A DNA stretch of 7,312 nucleotides. It comes from Candidatus Nomurabacteria bacterium (GTDB lineage: Bacteria > Patescibacteriota > Minisyncoccia > Phycocordibacterales > UBA9973). Of this stretch, positions 1-5,613 are shown piece by piece; the stretch's first letter is position 1, and every line of letters begins with the position of its first letter. The notes beneath the pieces are model-generated. The model saw only the letters and a program-made list of their open reading frames with translations, was not told the DNA's origin and did not search any database. Location of the stretch: assembly GCA_027327845.1 (NCBI GenBank), contig DAHVYC010000026.1, positions 1 to 7,312 on the forward strand, written 5' to 3'. The position numbers were made by a program, and so were the translations under genes.

Positions 1-126
1 GGCAGCTTCGACCAGGTAAACAAAAGGATGACGGGAAAATTGCAAAGGGAGATCGGATTTCTGTTCCAGGCCCAGATGGGCCGCAATTTTTTGAAAGAGC
101 TGTTTCTCTGTTTGAAAAAATCCAGA
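1..126 (-). CDS. dgt: dGTPase (dGTP triphosphohydrolase) internal fragment, joined to foreign upstream sequence
   Basis: Reading the minus strand from 126 to 1 gives 42 codons beginning SGFFQTEKQLFQKIAAHLGL and ending SRHPFVYLVEAA at the window edge. The block GFF-x-[ST]-E followed by an alpha-helical stretch and RHP-hydrophobic-YLVEAA is characteristic of the C-terminal half of HD-domain dGTPases, where it normally continues into DDICY. These enzymes hydrolyse dGTP to deoxyguanosine and triphosphate. The HD metal-binding half should lie upstream, but a TAA stop at 138-136 in this frame and an unrelated hydrolase N-terminus occupy that place, so this is not an intact gene. G+C in bases 1-120 is about 45% by hand count, against about 24% in 121-240. 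The wording resembles Bacteroidota dGTPases more than Patescibacteria proteins, which is an inference from memory. The best explanation is a chimeric join; a real recombination is possible. Confidence 0.7.
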
Positions 127-215
127 TCGACTGTTTTAATATATTGATAGAAATCCTCTTTTTTCTCAAAACTTTCCCCTCCTCCTATAAAAATTATTTG
201 TCTTTTATTTTTCAT
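1..215 (-). CDS. Probable alpha/beta hydrolase (RBBP9/YdeN-like), only the N-terminus is genuine
   Basis: ATG at 215-213 lies 4 nt after the pgeF stop, so this is probably the next gene of the same operon. The first ~33 residues begin MKNKRQIIFIGGG, and the beta-strand followed by a Gly-rich turn and an acidic segment resemble the opening of small RBBP9/YdeN-type alpha/beta hydrolases common in Patescibacteria, in which HGG is usual at the turn. The catalytic Ser, Asp and His would lie later and are not present. After DLDFF (codons near 122-115) the frame stays open to the window edge, but the translated residues no longer look like a hydrolase, while the neighbouring frame reads as dGTPase. 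The reading frame beyond about position 115 is therefore probably an artefact of the junction. No Shine-Dalgarno sequence is visible. The family call rests on a short segment and is tentative. Confidence 0.45.
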   Translation of the reverse strand, partial: MKNKRQIIFIGGGESFEKKEDFYQYIKTVDLDFFKQRNSSFKKLRPIWAWNRNPISLCNFPVILLFTWSKL

Positions 216-219
216 AAAA

Positions 220-804
220 TTATTTAAAACTAATAACTGTTAAAAGTCGTTTAGTTGTATTGTCTCTCCTATTACTTGGTAAAGATAAATCTGATTTTGT
301 ATCTCGTACATCAAAAAATGTATTTAATGGCAAAATAGATTGTAAGGCTGACTTAAAATCAAAGATAATCTTATCTCCTTTATAAACAAAGAACCTATCA
401 CCAAATTTAGCAAATATTTGATCAAAACAGAAATCCTTTTGTATCTCAAAACTACGCAAAAAGGGACCAACAAATACCTCTAAATTCTCTTTTTTAAATA
501 ACTTTTCTGCTTTTTCATAAACTCCTGACACTAACCCACGCCAACCAATATGGATTATACCAATTCTTTCTCCATCACCCAGGCAAACAGAAGCGCAATC
601 TGCGGTTTTAATCCCCAGTTTAAATTTACTATTGGAAGTCAGTAAGGCGTCGCAGTTATTTAAGTTTTCATCTCCAGAAACCACTTCTATAATATTAGGG
701 CCGTGAATTTGGACAGGTGTTAAAACACCCTCTTCGCAATTTAAAGAATCAGTGTATACTTTGATATTAAAATTATTAATTTTTGATAAATCTAAGTTAG
801 TCAT
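220..804 (-). CDS. pgeF: PgeF/YfiH-type laccase-domain protein (peptidoglycan editing factor, purine nucleoside phosphorylase family)
   Basis: This 194-residue protein carries the hallmarks of the YfiH/LACC1 family: VQIHG (31-35), TADC (67-70), HIGWRG (85-90), VGP (112-114) and a C-terminal NRRD (178-181). H34, C70 and H85 match the three zinc ligands of the family. E. coli PgeF removes L-Ser wrongly attached to UDP-MurNAc, correcting the MurC product; other members act on purine nucleosides, and older annotations as polyphenol oxidase are doubtful. The protein is about 50 residues shorter than usual. It lacks the normal N-terminal GG-x-S/NR region, and the usual SYRRDG near the end reads SNRRDN. 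The start codon overlaps the end of the DUF5680 gene by 8 nt (ATGACTAA), which implies translational coupling. Sharing an operon with murD and murE supports a role in peptidoglycan precursor quality control. The protein is predicted to be cytoplasmic, as there is no signal peptide. Confidence 0.88.
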   Translation of the reverse strand: MTNLDLSKINNFNIKVYTDSLNCEEGVLTPVQIHGPNIIEVVSGDENLNNCDALLTSNSKFKLGIKTADCASVCLGDGERIGIIHIGWRGLVSGVYEKAEKLFKKENLEVFVGPFLRSFEIQKDFCFDQIFAKFGDRFFVYKGDKIIFDFKSALQSILPLNTFFDVRDTKSDLSLPSNRRDNTTKRLLTVISFK

Positions 805-1279
805 TTTTTTCTTTTCTTTGATCTACTAAACCCCCAGCATATACCGCCTTGTATATTTTTTTACCAAAAAAATAAATAAATTCTTCTCCAGAAAAATTAA
901 TGATTTTGCCTTTAAATTTATTAATATAAGTAAAATCACCTTCTTTAAATCTTGTAGGGCCTCGACGTATTAAATTATTTTCTTTTTTTACAGATAAAGC
1001 TTTCTTTAGGAATTCGTAGACTTTTTTAAAATCTTTAAATGATTTATCTACAAATCCATAATAGACAGTAATATAAACCGGCTTCTTCTTGAAAAAGACA
1101 ACTTCCCTACCAGCGAACGGTTCTCCACCAAAATAATTATCGTTAAACTCCCAATCCCCGTTCTTAAATTTTATAGTTTTTGAACTATCTTTTTCCTTTA
1201 TTTTTTTTACCAACTTATCAGCATACCCATTCTTTTGCGTATCTGTCAGAAATTTTACCAGTTGTTTTTCAATCTTCAT
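797..1279 (-). CDS. DUF5680-family protein of unknown function
   Basis: The 160 residues match my recollection of the DUF5680 domain over almost the full length: NGYA (17-20), then GDWEFNDNYFGGEPFAGRE (41-59), PVYITVYYG (67-75), RRGP (105-108), FSGEEFIY (129-136) and YAGGLVD (147-153). The family is a small soluble alpha/beta domain, sometimes found fused to XRE-type helix-turn-helix regulators, with no established biochemical role. No HTH, signal peptide or membrane segment is visible here, so it appears to be the stand-alone form. The protein is very Lys-rich and basic. The ATG at 1279 lies 4 nt after the murD stop and has no clear Shine-Dalgarno sequence; its own stop overlaps the pgeF start by 8 nt. 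It is thus bracketed by two peptidoglycan-precursor genes, but no function can be assigned from that alone. Confidence 0.8.
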   Translation of the reverse strand: MKIEKQLVKFLTDTQKNGYADKLVKKIKEKDSSKTIKFKNGDWEFNDNYFGGEPFAGREVVFFKKKPVYITVYYGFVDKSFKDFKKVYEFLKKALSVKKENNLIRRGPTRFKEGDFTYINKFKGKIINFSGEEFIYFFGKKIYKAVYAGGLVDQRKEKND

Positions 1280-1283
1280 AAAC

Positions 1284-2633
1284 TTATTTCAATTTCTTAA
1301 CAATTTTCATAAACAAATCGTTCCTCTCATATTCATTATTGAATTGCCCAAAAGAGGCAAAAGCTGGAGAAAATAGTATAATGTCGCCTTTTTTTGATTG
1401 TTTTACGGCCTCTTTTACGGCTTCTTTTAAATCTCTTACATATTTACTATATACTAGAACTCTAGCGCCAGAAACTAACTTATCCGTACCCGTACCTGGA
1501 ATCATTATAACAGCTTTGCAATATTTATTTATTACTTTTACAAAATCATTCAGTGGTAAATCCTTATCCGCCCCTCCACATATCAAAACTATTTTTTCCT
1601 TATAGGGTTTTGCAGAAACAGATAAAGCTTCGATACCTGCCATAGTAGCTTCCGGAGTAGTCGCGTTATTGTCATTATAAATCTTCACACCTCTGACAGT
1701 TTTTACGTACTGCAATCTGCCTTCCAGGCCTTTAAAATTTTTGAGGGCTTGAATTATTTTGCTATCTGAAATATTAAACCGTTTAGCTACTTCTATGGCA
1801 CAAGCTAAATTTTCTTTCTGAAATTTCCCCGGTATAACAAGGCCATATTTATCTACATTTTTCGCATTTACTATGATTAATTTTCCTTTTACATTAGATT
1901 TTTTTATGATTTTTTTTATATCTGGCCGAATTATCAAAATATCATTCTTTTTCTGATATTTGAAAATATTTGCTTTGTCTTCGAAATATTTTTTCATAGA
2001 ATTATGATAATAATTCATATGATCCGGCATAAAAGAAGTAAATATGGAAATCTGCGGGGATATTTTTGCGTCGCCAAATCCTTGTAACTGCCAAGAATCC
2101 AATTCACATACTAAAATATCACCTTTCTCTACTTTTTTAAGGAGTGGAAGGGTTGCCACCCCACGAACATTTCCACCAATGTACACATTTCTCTTTAACC
2201 ATTTCTCGTTTTGTTTCAAGATTTCATAAATGAGTGCTGTGGTCATTGATTTTCCTCTAGTCCCCGTTACCCCGACAATTTTCACTTCCGGTGCAAGTTT
2301 GGTAAACAAAGAGACGTCCATCTCAATTGGAATTTTATTTTTCTTTGCCTCTTTTATGTAAGGAGAATTGAGCGGTACCCCGGCAGATTTGATAATCATG
2401 TCTCGATTTCTAAAATCCTCTATTTTATGTTCTCCCAACCTATAAGTGATATTTTTGTAGGTTCGAAGCTCTTTGATCGACGACCTGAGCGCAGTTGAGG
2501 ATTTCAAATCAGTCACGATTAAATTTGTTCCGCATTCTGCCAAGAATTTTGCCACCCCTAGCCCTCTTCCTAATAGCCCGAGCCCCATCACGGTTATTTT
2601 CTTCCCTTGAAATTGTTTCTTTAAATTTTTCAT
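1284..2633 (-). CDS. murD: UDP-N-acetylmuramoyl-L-alanine--D-glutamate ligase MurD
   Basis: MurD adds D-Glu to UDP-MurNAc-L-Ala with ATP in the cytoplasm. The 449 residues cover all three Mur ligase domains and are close to the usual length (~440). An N-terminal Rossmann motif GLGLLGRG (17-24) should bind the UDP moiety, as in MurD. The ATP loop is GVTGTRGKSMTT (121-132), with S-M in place of the usual T-T after GK. ELDSWQLQ (177-184) corresponds to ELSSFQL, and DHMNYY (204-209) followed by EDKANIF (218-224) contains K220, the probable carbamylated lysine. NDNNATTPEAT (320-330), GGADKDLP (353-360) and FSPAFASFGQF (421-431) are the C-terminal domain motifs. The ATG at 2633 is 1 nt past the stop of the zinc-ribbon gene, and an AGAAG about 9 nt upstream may serve as a weak Shine-Dalgarno sequence. 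The DUF5680 gene follows after 4 nt. Confidence 0.95.
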   Translation of the reverse strand: MKNLKKQFQGKKITVMGLGLLGRGLGVAKFLAECGTNLIVTDLKSSTALRSSIKELRTYKNITYRLGEHKIEDFRNRDMIIKSAGVPLNSPYIKEAKKNKIPIEMDVSLFTKLAPEVKIVGVTGTRGKSMTTALIYEILKQNEKWLKRNVYIGGNVRGVATLPLLKKVEKGDILVCELDSWQLQGFGDAKISPQISIFTSFMPDHMNYYHNSMKKYFEDKANIFKYQKKNDILIIRPDIKKIIKKSNVKGKLIIVNAKNVDKYGLVIPGKFQKENLACAIEVAKRFNISDSKIIQALKNFKGLEGRLQYVKTVRGVKIYNDNNATTPEATMAGIEALSVSAKPYKEKIVLICGGADKDLPLNDFVKVINKYCKAVIMIPGTGTDKLVSGARVLVYSKYVRDLKEAVKEAVKQSKKGDIILFSPAFASFGQFNNEYERNDLFMKIVKKLK

Positions 2634-2634
2634 A

Positions 2635-4305
2635 CTAAATTACTTCTCTTTTATAGCATTCTTCACAATAGACAATTTCTGGACTGTCGGGAGGATAATT
2701 TGTCTTTATCGCTTTTTGGCAAAAATCGCAAGTGCGATCCCAAAATTTATAGGGTCCTCGTCTCCTTACACGATCCCGGTGCCGACAATAGAAACATTTT
2801 CTTGGAATCGGCAAATGCATTTTTTTATAAAAAAGAAATTCATTTTCTATAATTTTGTAATTTCGCTTGCAATTTATGCATTTTAATATTTCCTGAGTTA
2901 TTGAACCTGAAACATCTTTTATGTGATCAGGAATCTCTTCTGGCTGTATAGTTTCTTTGCCTGTGGTCATTTGAATATCTTTTTCCCATCTATAACCCTG
3001 AGCCAGGGCTTCTTCTTTAGTTAGTGGCATGTTGTCTATGGCAATCGTTTCGTTGTAGGCAAATGGAGCAATTTCGGTCGGCATTATCAATCCATGAATC
3101 CCAAGATCGGTAAGTTCTTTTATTATGTGAGTTTTTATTTTTTCGTACTCTTCTTTTGGGTATTCTTTGTTTAAAATTGCATATTTGCCATTTTTTAGGG
3201 CATCACAGCCAATACATTCGGTGCAGTCTCTCGGATCAAAACTATACATTATATTTTGACAATTTTCCGCCCAAAAAGTTCCAATGACATTACTAGAATA
3301 CCCGGTAGCCACACTTTCCAGTAAATTTTCAGAATTGGTTCCATAGCCAGTGGTCCCTAAAGAATCTTTTATAACTTTTGAAGAAAAAAGATAACGGCAA
3401 TTTTCAGATCTGGCAACCTCAAAAGAGTTTTTGACATTTTTACATTCTGAAAGATAATCGCCGATAGAATTTTCTGTCTTTAAATTATTATTTTCTCGCC
3501 TAGGAAATTGCAAACTGAATTTTTCAAATTTCTCGCGCATTTCTTCCATTTTAGAATAACTTCCTATAACTTCGTTAAGTTTTTTAATATATTCCTCATG
3601 GGTTAACTGTTCATTAAACCAACAATTATTTTTCCCTCGTAAATTTACACAGCCAAAACAATTAGTTAGCCCGCTGCCGTTTAAAATAAAATAGGAATCA
3701 ACACAGCCAGATACGTTTTTACCCCAAACTACCCCAGCCGATTGCTGAACATTTATTCCTTCATAGCAACGCTCCGGATCAATTCCAAAATACAAATCGG
3801 AAGAATCTTTACCATTTTTTATACCCCTAGAATAAAGCAAATCTTCAGCTGGGCTAGTATTAAACACCAAATAGCAATTTTTACAACCACCAGCCATATT
3901 TACATATTCGCTATTTAAGTTTGGACCATCGCCGGAAGAAATTCCCAGACAATTTTTTGGAACTTTTTCTAAAAGTTCTTTCATTTGATCGAAAAAGGGC
4001 CTCTTAGGGTTGTATTCTATGGAAAAATTTCTAGCATCCCATTTGTCCGAGCAAAAGCAATCATAACAATAGGTAACGTATGGAGATTTTGGATTATAAA
4101 TGGAAATAACTTTTTTCCCACATAAACCACAACTGCGGCCAGAATAGAGTGTTATTTCATTTCTCCACATTGCTCGTCTTTTAAATCTACATTCGGGACA
4201 GATTTTTGGTGATGGCACTTGCATCTTTTCGTAAAAAGAAAAATCGTTTTGTTCTAGTACAAAATCTTCTTTACATTTTTCACATTGCCGTGTTTCTGTC
4301 TTCAT
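2635..4305 (-). CDS. Cys-rich duplicated zinc-ribbon protein (Zn-beta-beta-Zn architecture), function unknown
   Basis: The 556-residue soluble protein has 31 cysteines and no signal peptide or membrane segment. Residues 8-83 form a double zinc ribbon with Cys pairs at 8/11, 36/39, 59/62 and 80/83; residues 476-550 repeat it with pairs at 476/479, 504/507, 526/529 and 547/550 at almost identical spacing. Both copies share a core of the form FY-x-KM-x2-P-x-P and end in a YC-x2-C pair. Between them are two Cys/Asn-rich modules that may fold as short beta-helices. Segments 201-243 and 349-391 align without gaps (11 of 43 identical), each ending in C-x-GC...L...N...EEY. A linker (~413-470) contains AYNET, PLTKEEALAQGYRW and PDHIKDV. 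I recall similar proteins as uncharacterised in Patescibacteria. The start overlaps the murE stop (ATGA), and murD follows 1 nt after its TAG, so it is translated with the mur ligases. Nucleic-acid or protein binding by the ribbons is possible but unproven. Confidence 0.85.
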   Translation of the reverse strand: MKTETRQCEKCKEDFVLEQNDFSFYEKMQVPSPKICPECRFKRRAMWRNEITLYSGRSCGLCGKKVISIYNPKSPYVTYCYDCFCSDKWDARNFSIEYNPKRPFFDQMKELLEKVPKNCLGISSGDGPNLNSEYVNMAGGCKNCYLVFNTSPAEDLLYSRGIKNGKDSSDLYFGIDPERCYEGINVQQSAGVVWGKNVSGCVDSYFILNGSGLTNCFGCVNLRGKNNCWFNEQLTHEEYIKKLNEVIGSYSKMEEMREKFEKFSLQFPRRENNNLKTENSIGDYLSECKNVKNSFEVARSENCRYLFSSKVIKDSLGTTGYGTNSENLLESVATGYSSNVIGTFWAENCQNIMYSFDPRDCTECIGCDALKNGKYAILNKEYPKEEYEKIKTHIIKELTDLGIHGLIMPTEIAPFAYNETIAIDNMPLTKEEALAQGYRWEKDIQMTTGKETIQPEEIPDHIKDVSGSITQEILKCINCKRNYKIIENEFLFYKKMHLPIPRKCFYCRHRDRVRRRGPYKFWDRTCDFCQKAIKTNYPPDSPEIVYCEECYKREVI

Positions 4306-5591
4306 TTTAAAACTTTTTTAAATTCTTCAAAATCGTCAAAATGACTTTTTACACCTTTTATTTCCTGATAATCTTCATGCCCCTTCCCGGCGCAAAGAAT
4401 AATATCTCCTGGCTTGGCCATTTCCGCGGCTTCTTTTATGGCAAGTCGACGATCGGATATTGTTATGACTTTATTCGATTCTTCTTCATCCAAGTTATCC
4501 TGCATTTGCTCTATTATCTTGTCAGGGTCTTCGTTCCTTGGATTATCGGAGGTAAATATTGCTACATCAGATAAACTTGCTCCTATTTTTCCCATTTTAG
4601 GCCTTTTCGCTTGATCACGATCTCCTCCACAACCAAACACAGAAATTATTCTCCCTGTTGCGGGTTCTCCGACCCCTGTCGGAGTCCCGACTTTGGTCGG
4701 GATAATTTCTCTTACCGTAGACAATACTTTCTCTAGAGCATCCGGACTATGTGCATAATCCACTATCACTGAAACCCTATTCCCAGCCATGAAATATTCA
4801 AATCGTCCGTGTGGCGGTTTTATTTCTTCTAAAATTTTGTTTACCTTTTTCATATCGAAATTGAGAAGTCTGGCAGTAGCCCAAATCGAAAGAAGGTTAT
4901 AGGCATTAAATCTGCCAAGCAGTTTCGATTTTATTTTTTCTCCATTGAAATCCAATTCCAGGCCGGAAAAATCCAGCTTTAGTATTTTCCCGTAGAAATC
5001 CACCATTTCTGTATCTTCTCCAAAACCATAGAAGAACTTTTCCGCTTTTATGTTCTCTATCATAGCAAGACCGTAGTCATCATCTATATTTGAAAGAGCG
5101 AAAGAACTTCTTGGAAGTATCTCAAAAAATTTCTTTTTTGCTTTGAAATAATTTTCTATATTTTTATGATAATCCAAATGGTCGTGAGTGAGATTGGTGA
5201 AAATACCTCCGGCAAACAAAATCCCCGCTACCCTTTTCTGCTCCAAGGCGTGTGAAGACACTTCCATAAATGCATATTTACATCCTTCTTCTACCATTCT
5301 GTTCAATAATTTATACAAAAAAACAGGATCAGGGGTGGTACTCGGTGATTTTTCATCATGGGGAATAATATTTTTTTCATCTCCGATTATTATATTTACA
5401 GTACTGATTAATCCAGATTTATATCCCAGCGCGGTAGCTATCTTATATAAAAGTGTGGCTACTGTCGTCTTGCCGTTGGTGCCAGTAACTCCTATTATTT
5501 TCAATTTTTTAGAAGGATTGCCGAAAAAATGCCAGCCAGCAAGCATGGCAATCAACCGCCTTTTGATCTTTAATTTCTTAAACATATTCAT
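4302..5591 (-). CDS. murE: MurE-type UDP-MurNAc-tripeptide synthetase, lacking the N-terminal domain
   Basis: MurE adds the third residue of the peptidoglycan stem to UDP-MurNAc-L-Ala-D-Glu. Seen here are the ATP loop GVTGTNGKTT (34-43), STTPDP (84-89), EVSSHALEQKR (110-120), HDHLDYH (136-142), AKKKFF (151-156) with K152 the probable carbamylated lysine, GRFNAYN (226-232), PPHGRFE (259-265), DYAHSPDALE (278-287), GCGGDRDQAKRP (320-331), DNPR (349-352) and GKGHEDYQ (402-409). DNPR is the signature of meso-diaminopimelate-specific enzymes. At 429 residues it is about 65 shorter than E. coli MurE: the P-loop sits at residue 34 instead of ~110, so the N-terminal UDP-binding domain is absent and no room exists for it upstream. 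Residues ~297-310 (PTKVGTPTGVGEP) are an extra loop encoded by a palindromic insertion. The first ATG at 5591 is used, with a second ATG two codons later. The stop overlaps the next gene by 4 nt. Confidence 0.93.
   Translation of the reverse strand: MNMFKKLKIKRRLIAMLAGWHFFGNPSKKLKIIGVTGTNGKTTVATLLYKIATALGYKSGLISTVNIIIGDEKNIIPHDEKSPSTTPDPVFLYKLLNRMVEEGCKYAFMEVSSHALEQKRVAGILFAGGIFTNLTHDHLDYHKNIENYFKAKKKFFEILPRSSFALSNIDDDYGLAMIENIKAEKFFYGFGEDTEMVDFYGKILKLDFSGLELDFNGEKIKSKLLGRFNAYNLLSIWATARLLNFDMKKVNKILEEIKPPHGRFEYFMAGNRVSVIVDYAHSPDALEKVLSTVREIIPTKVGTPTGVGEPATGRIISVFGCGGDRDQAKRPKMGKIGASLSDVAIFTSDNPRNEDPDKIIEQMQDNLDEEESNKVITISDRRLAIKEAAEMAKPGDIILCAGKGHEDYQEIKGVKSHFDDFEEFKKVLK
4667..4702. repeat. 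Tandem double-hairpin palindromic element inserted in frame in murE
   Basis: Two adjacent perfect hairpins are present. The first is CTCCGAC (4667-4673), loop CCCT, GTCGGAG (4678-4684). The second is TCCCGAC (4685-4691), loop TTTG, GTCGGGA (4696-4702). Both have 7-bp stems, 4-nt loops and a common CCGAC/GTCGG core. On the coding strand they are read as PTKVGTPTGVGE, an insertion between the DYAHSPDALE helix and the GCGGDRD motif that ordinary MurE proteins lack. The frame is kept, and Pro/Gly/Thr-rich residues suit a surface loop. It resembles the idea of protein-coding palindromic elements known from Rickettsia, but is not one of those sequences. Confidence 0.75.
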
Positions 5592-5597
5592 AATAAA

Positions 5598-5603
5598 ATT
5601 ATA
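5598..5603 (-). promoter_or_regulatory. Extended -10 promoter for the murE operon, probably leaderless
   Basis: The minus strand reads TATGCTATAAT: a perfect TATAAT (5603-5598) with an upstream TGn, the extended -10 arrangement that tolerates a poor -35 box. No convincing -35 is seen; the position 17 bp upstream reads TCTTAA. Only 6 nt separate the -10 from the murE ATG at 5591, so transcription would start at or next to the start codon, giving a leaderless mRNA. It overlaps neither coding region and sits in the 22-bp gap between rarA and murE. Confidence 0.6.
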
Positions 5604-5613
5604 GCATATACCT

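Noticed and set aside
116..138. Programmed or sequencing frameshift in the T6 run within one gene
   Set aside because: One extra T would join the frames, but the two sides belong to different families and differ sharply in G+C, so a simple frameshift does not explain it.
1339..1605. Plus-strand open frame of 88 codons
   Set aside because: It lies antisense within murD, whose motifs run through the same stretch; the translated product has no recognisable features.
4302..4305. UGA recoded as Gly, as in some Patescibacteria lineages
   Set aside because: The TGA ends MurE exactly at its expected C-terminus in a classic ATGA overlap, and the other genes have no internal TGA codons.
5188..5604. 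Plus-strand open frame of 138 codons
   Set aside because: It is antisense to the conserved first half of murE and is hydrophobic only as a mirror of that sequence; no start signal or family match.
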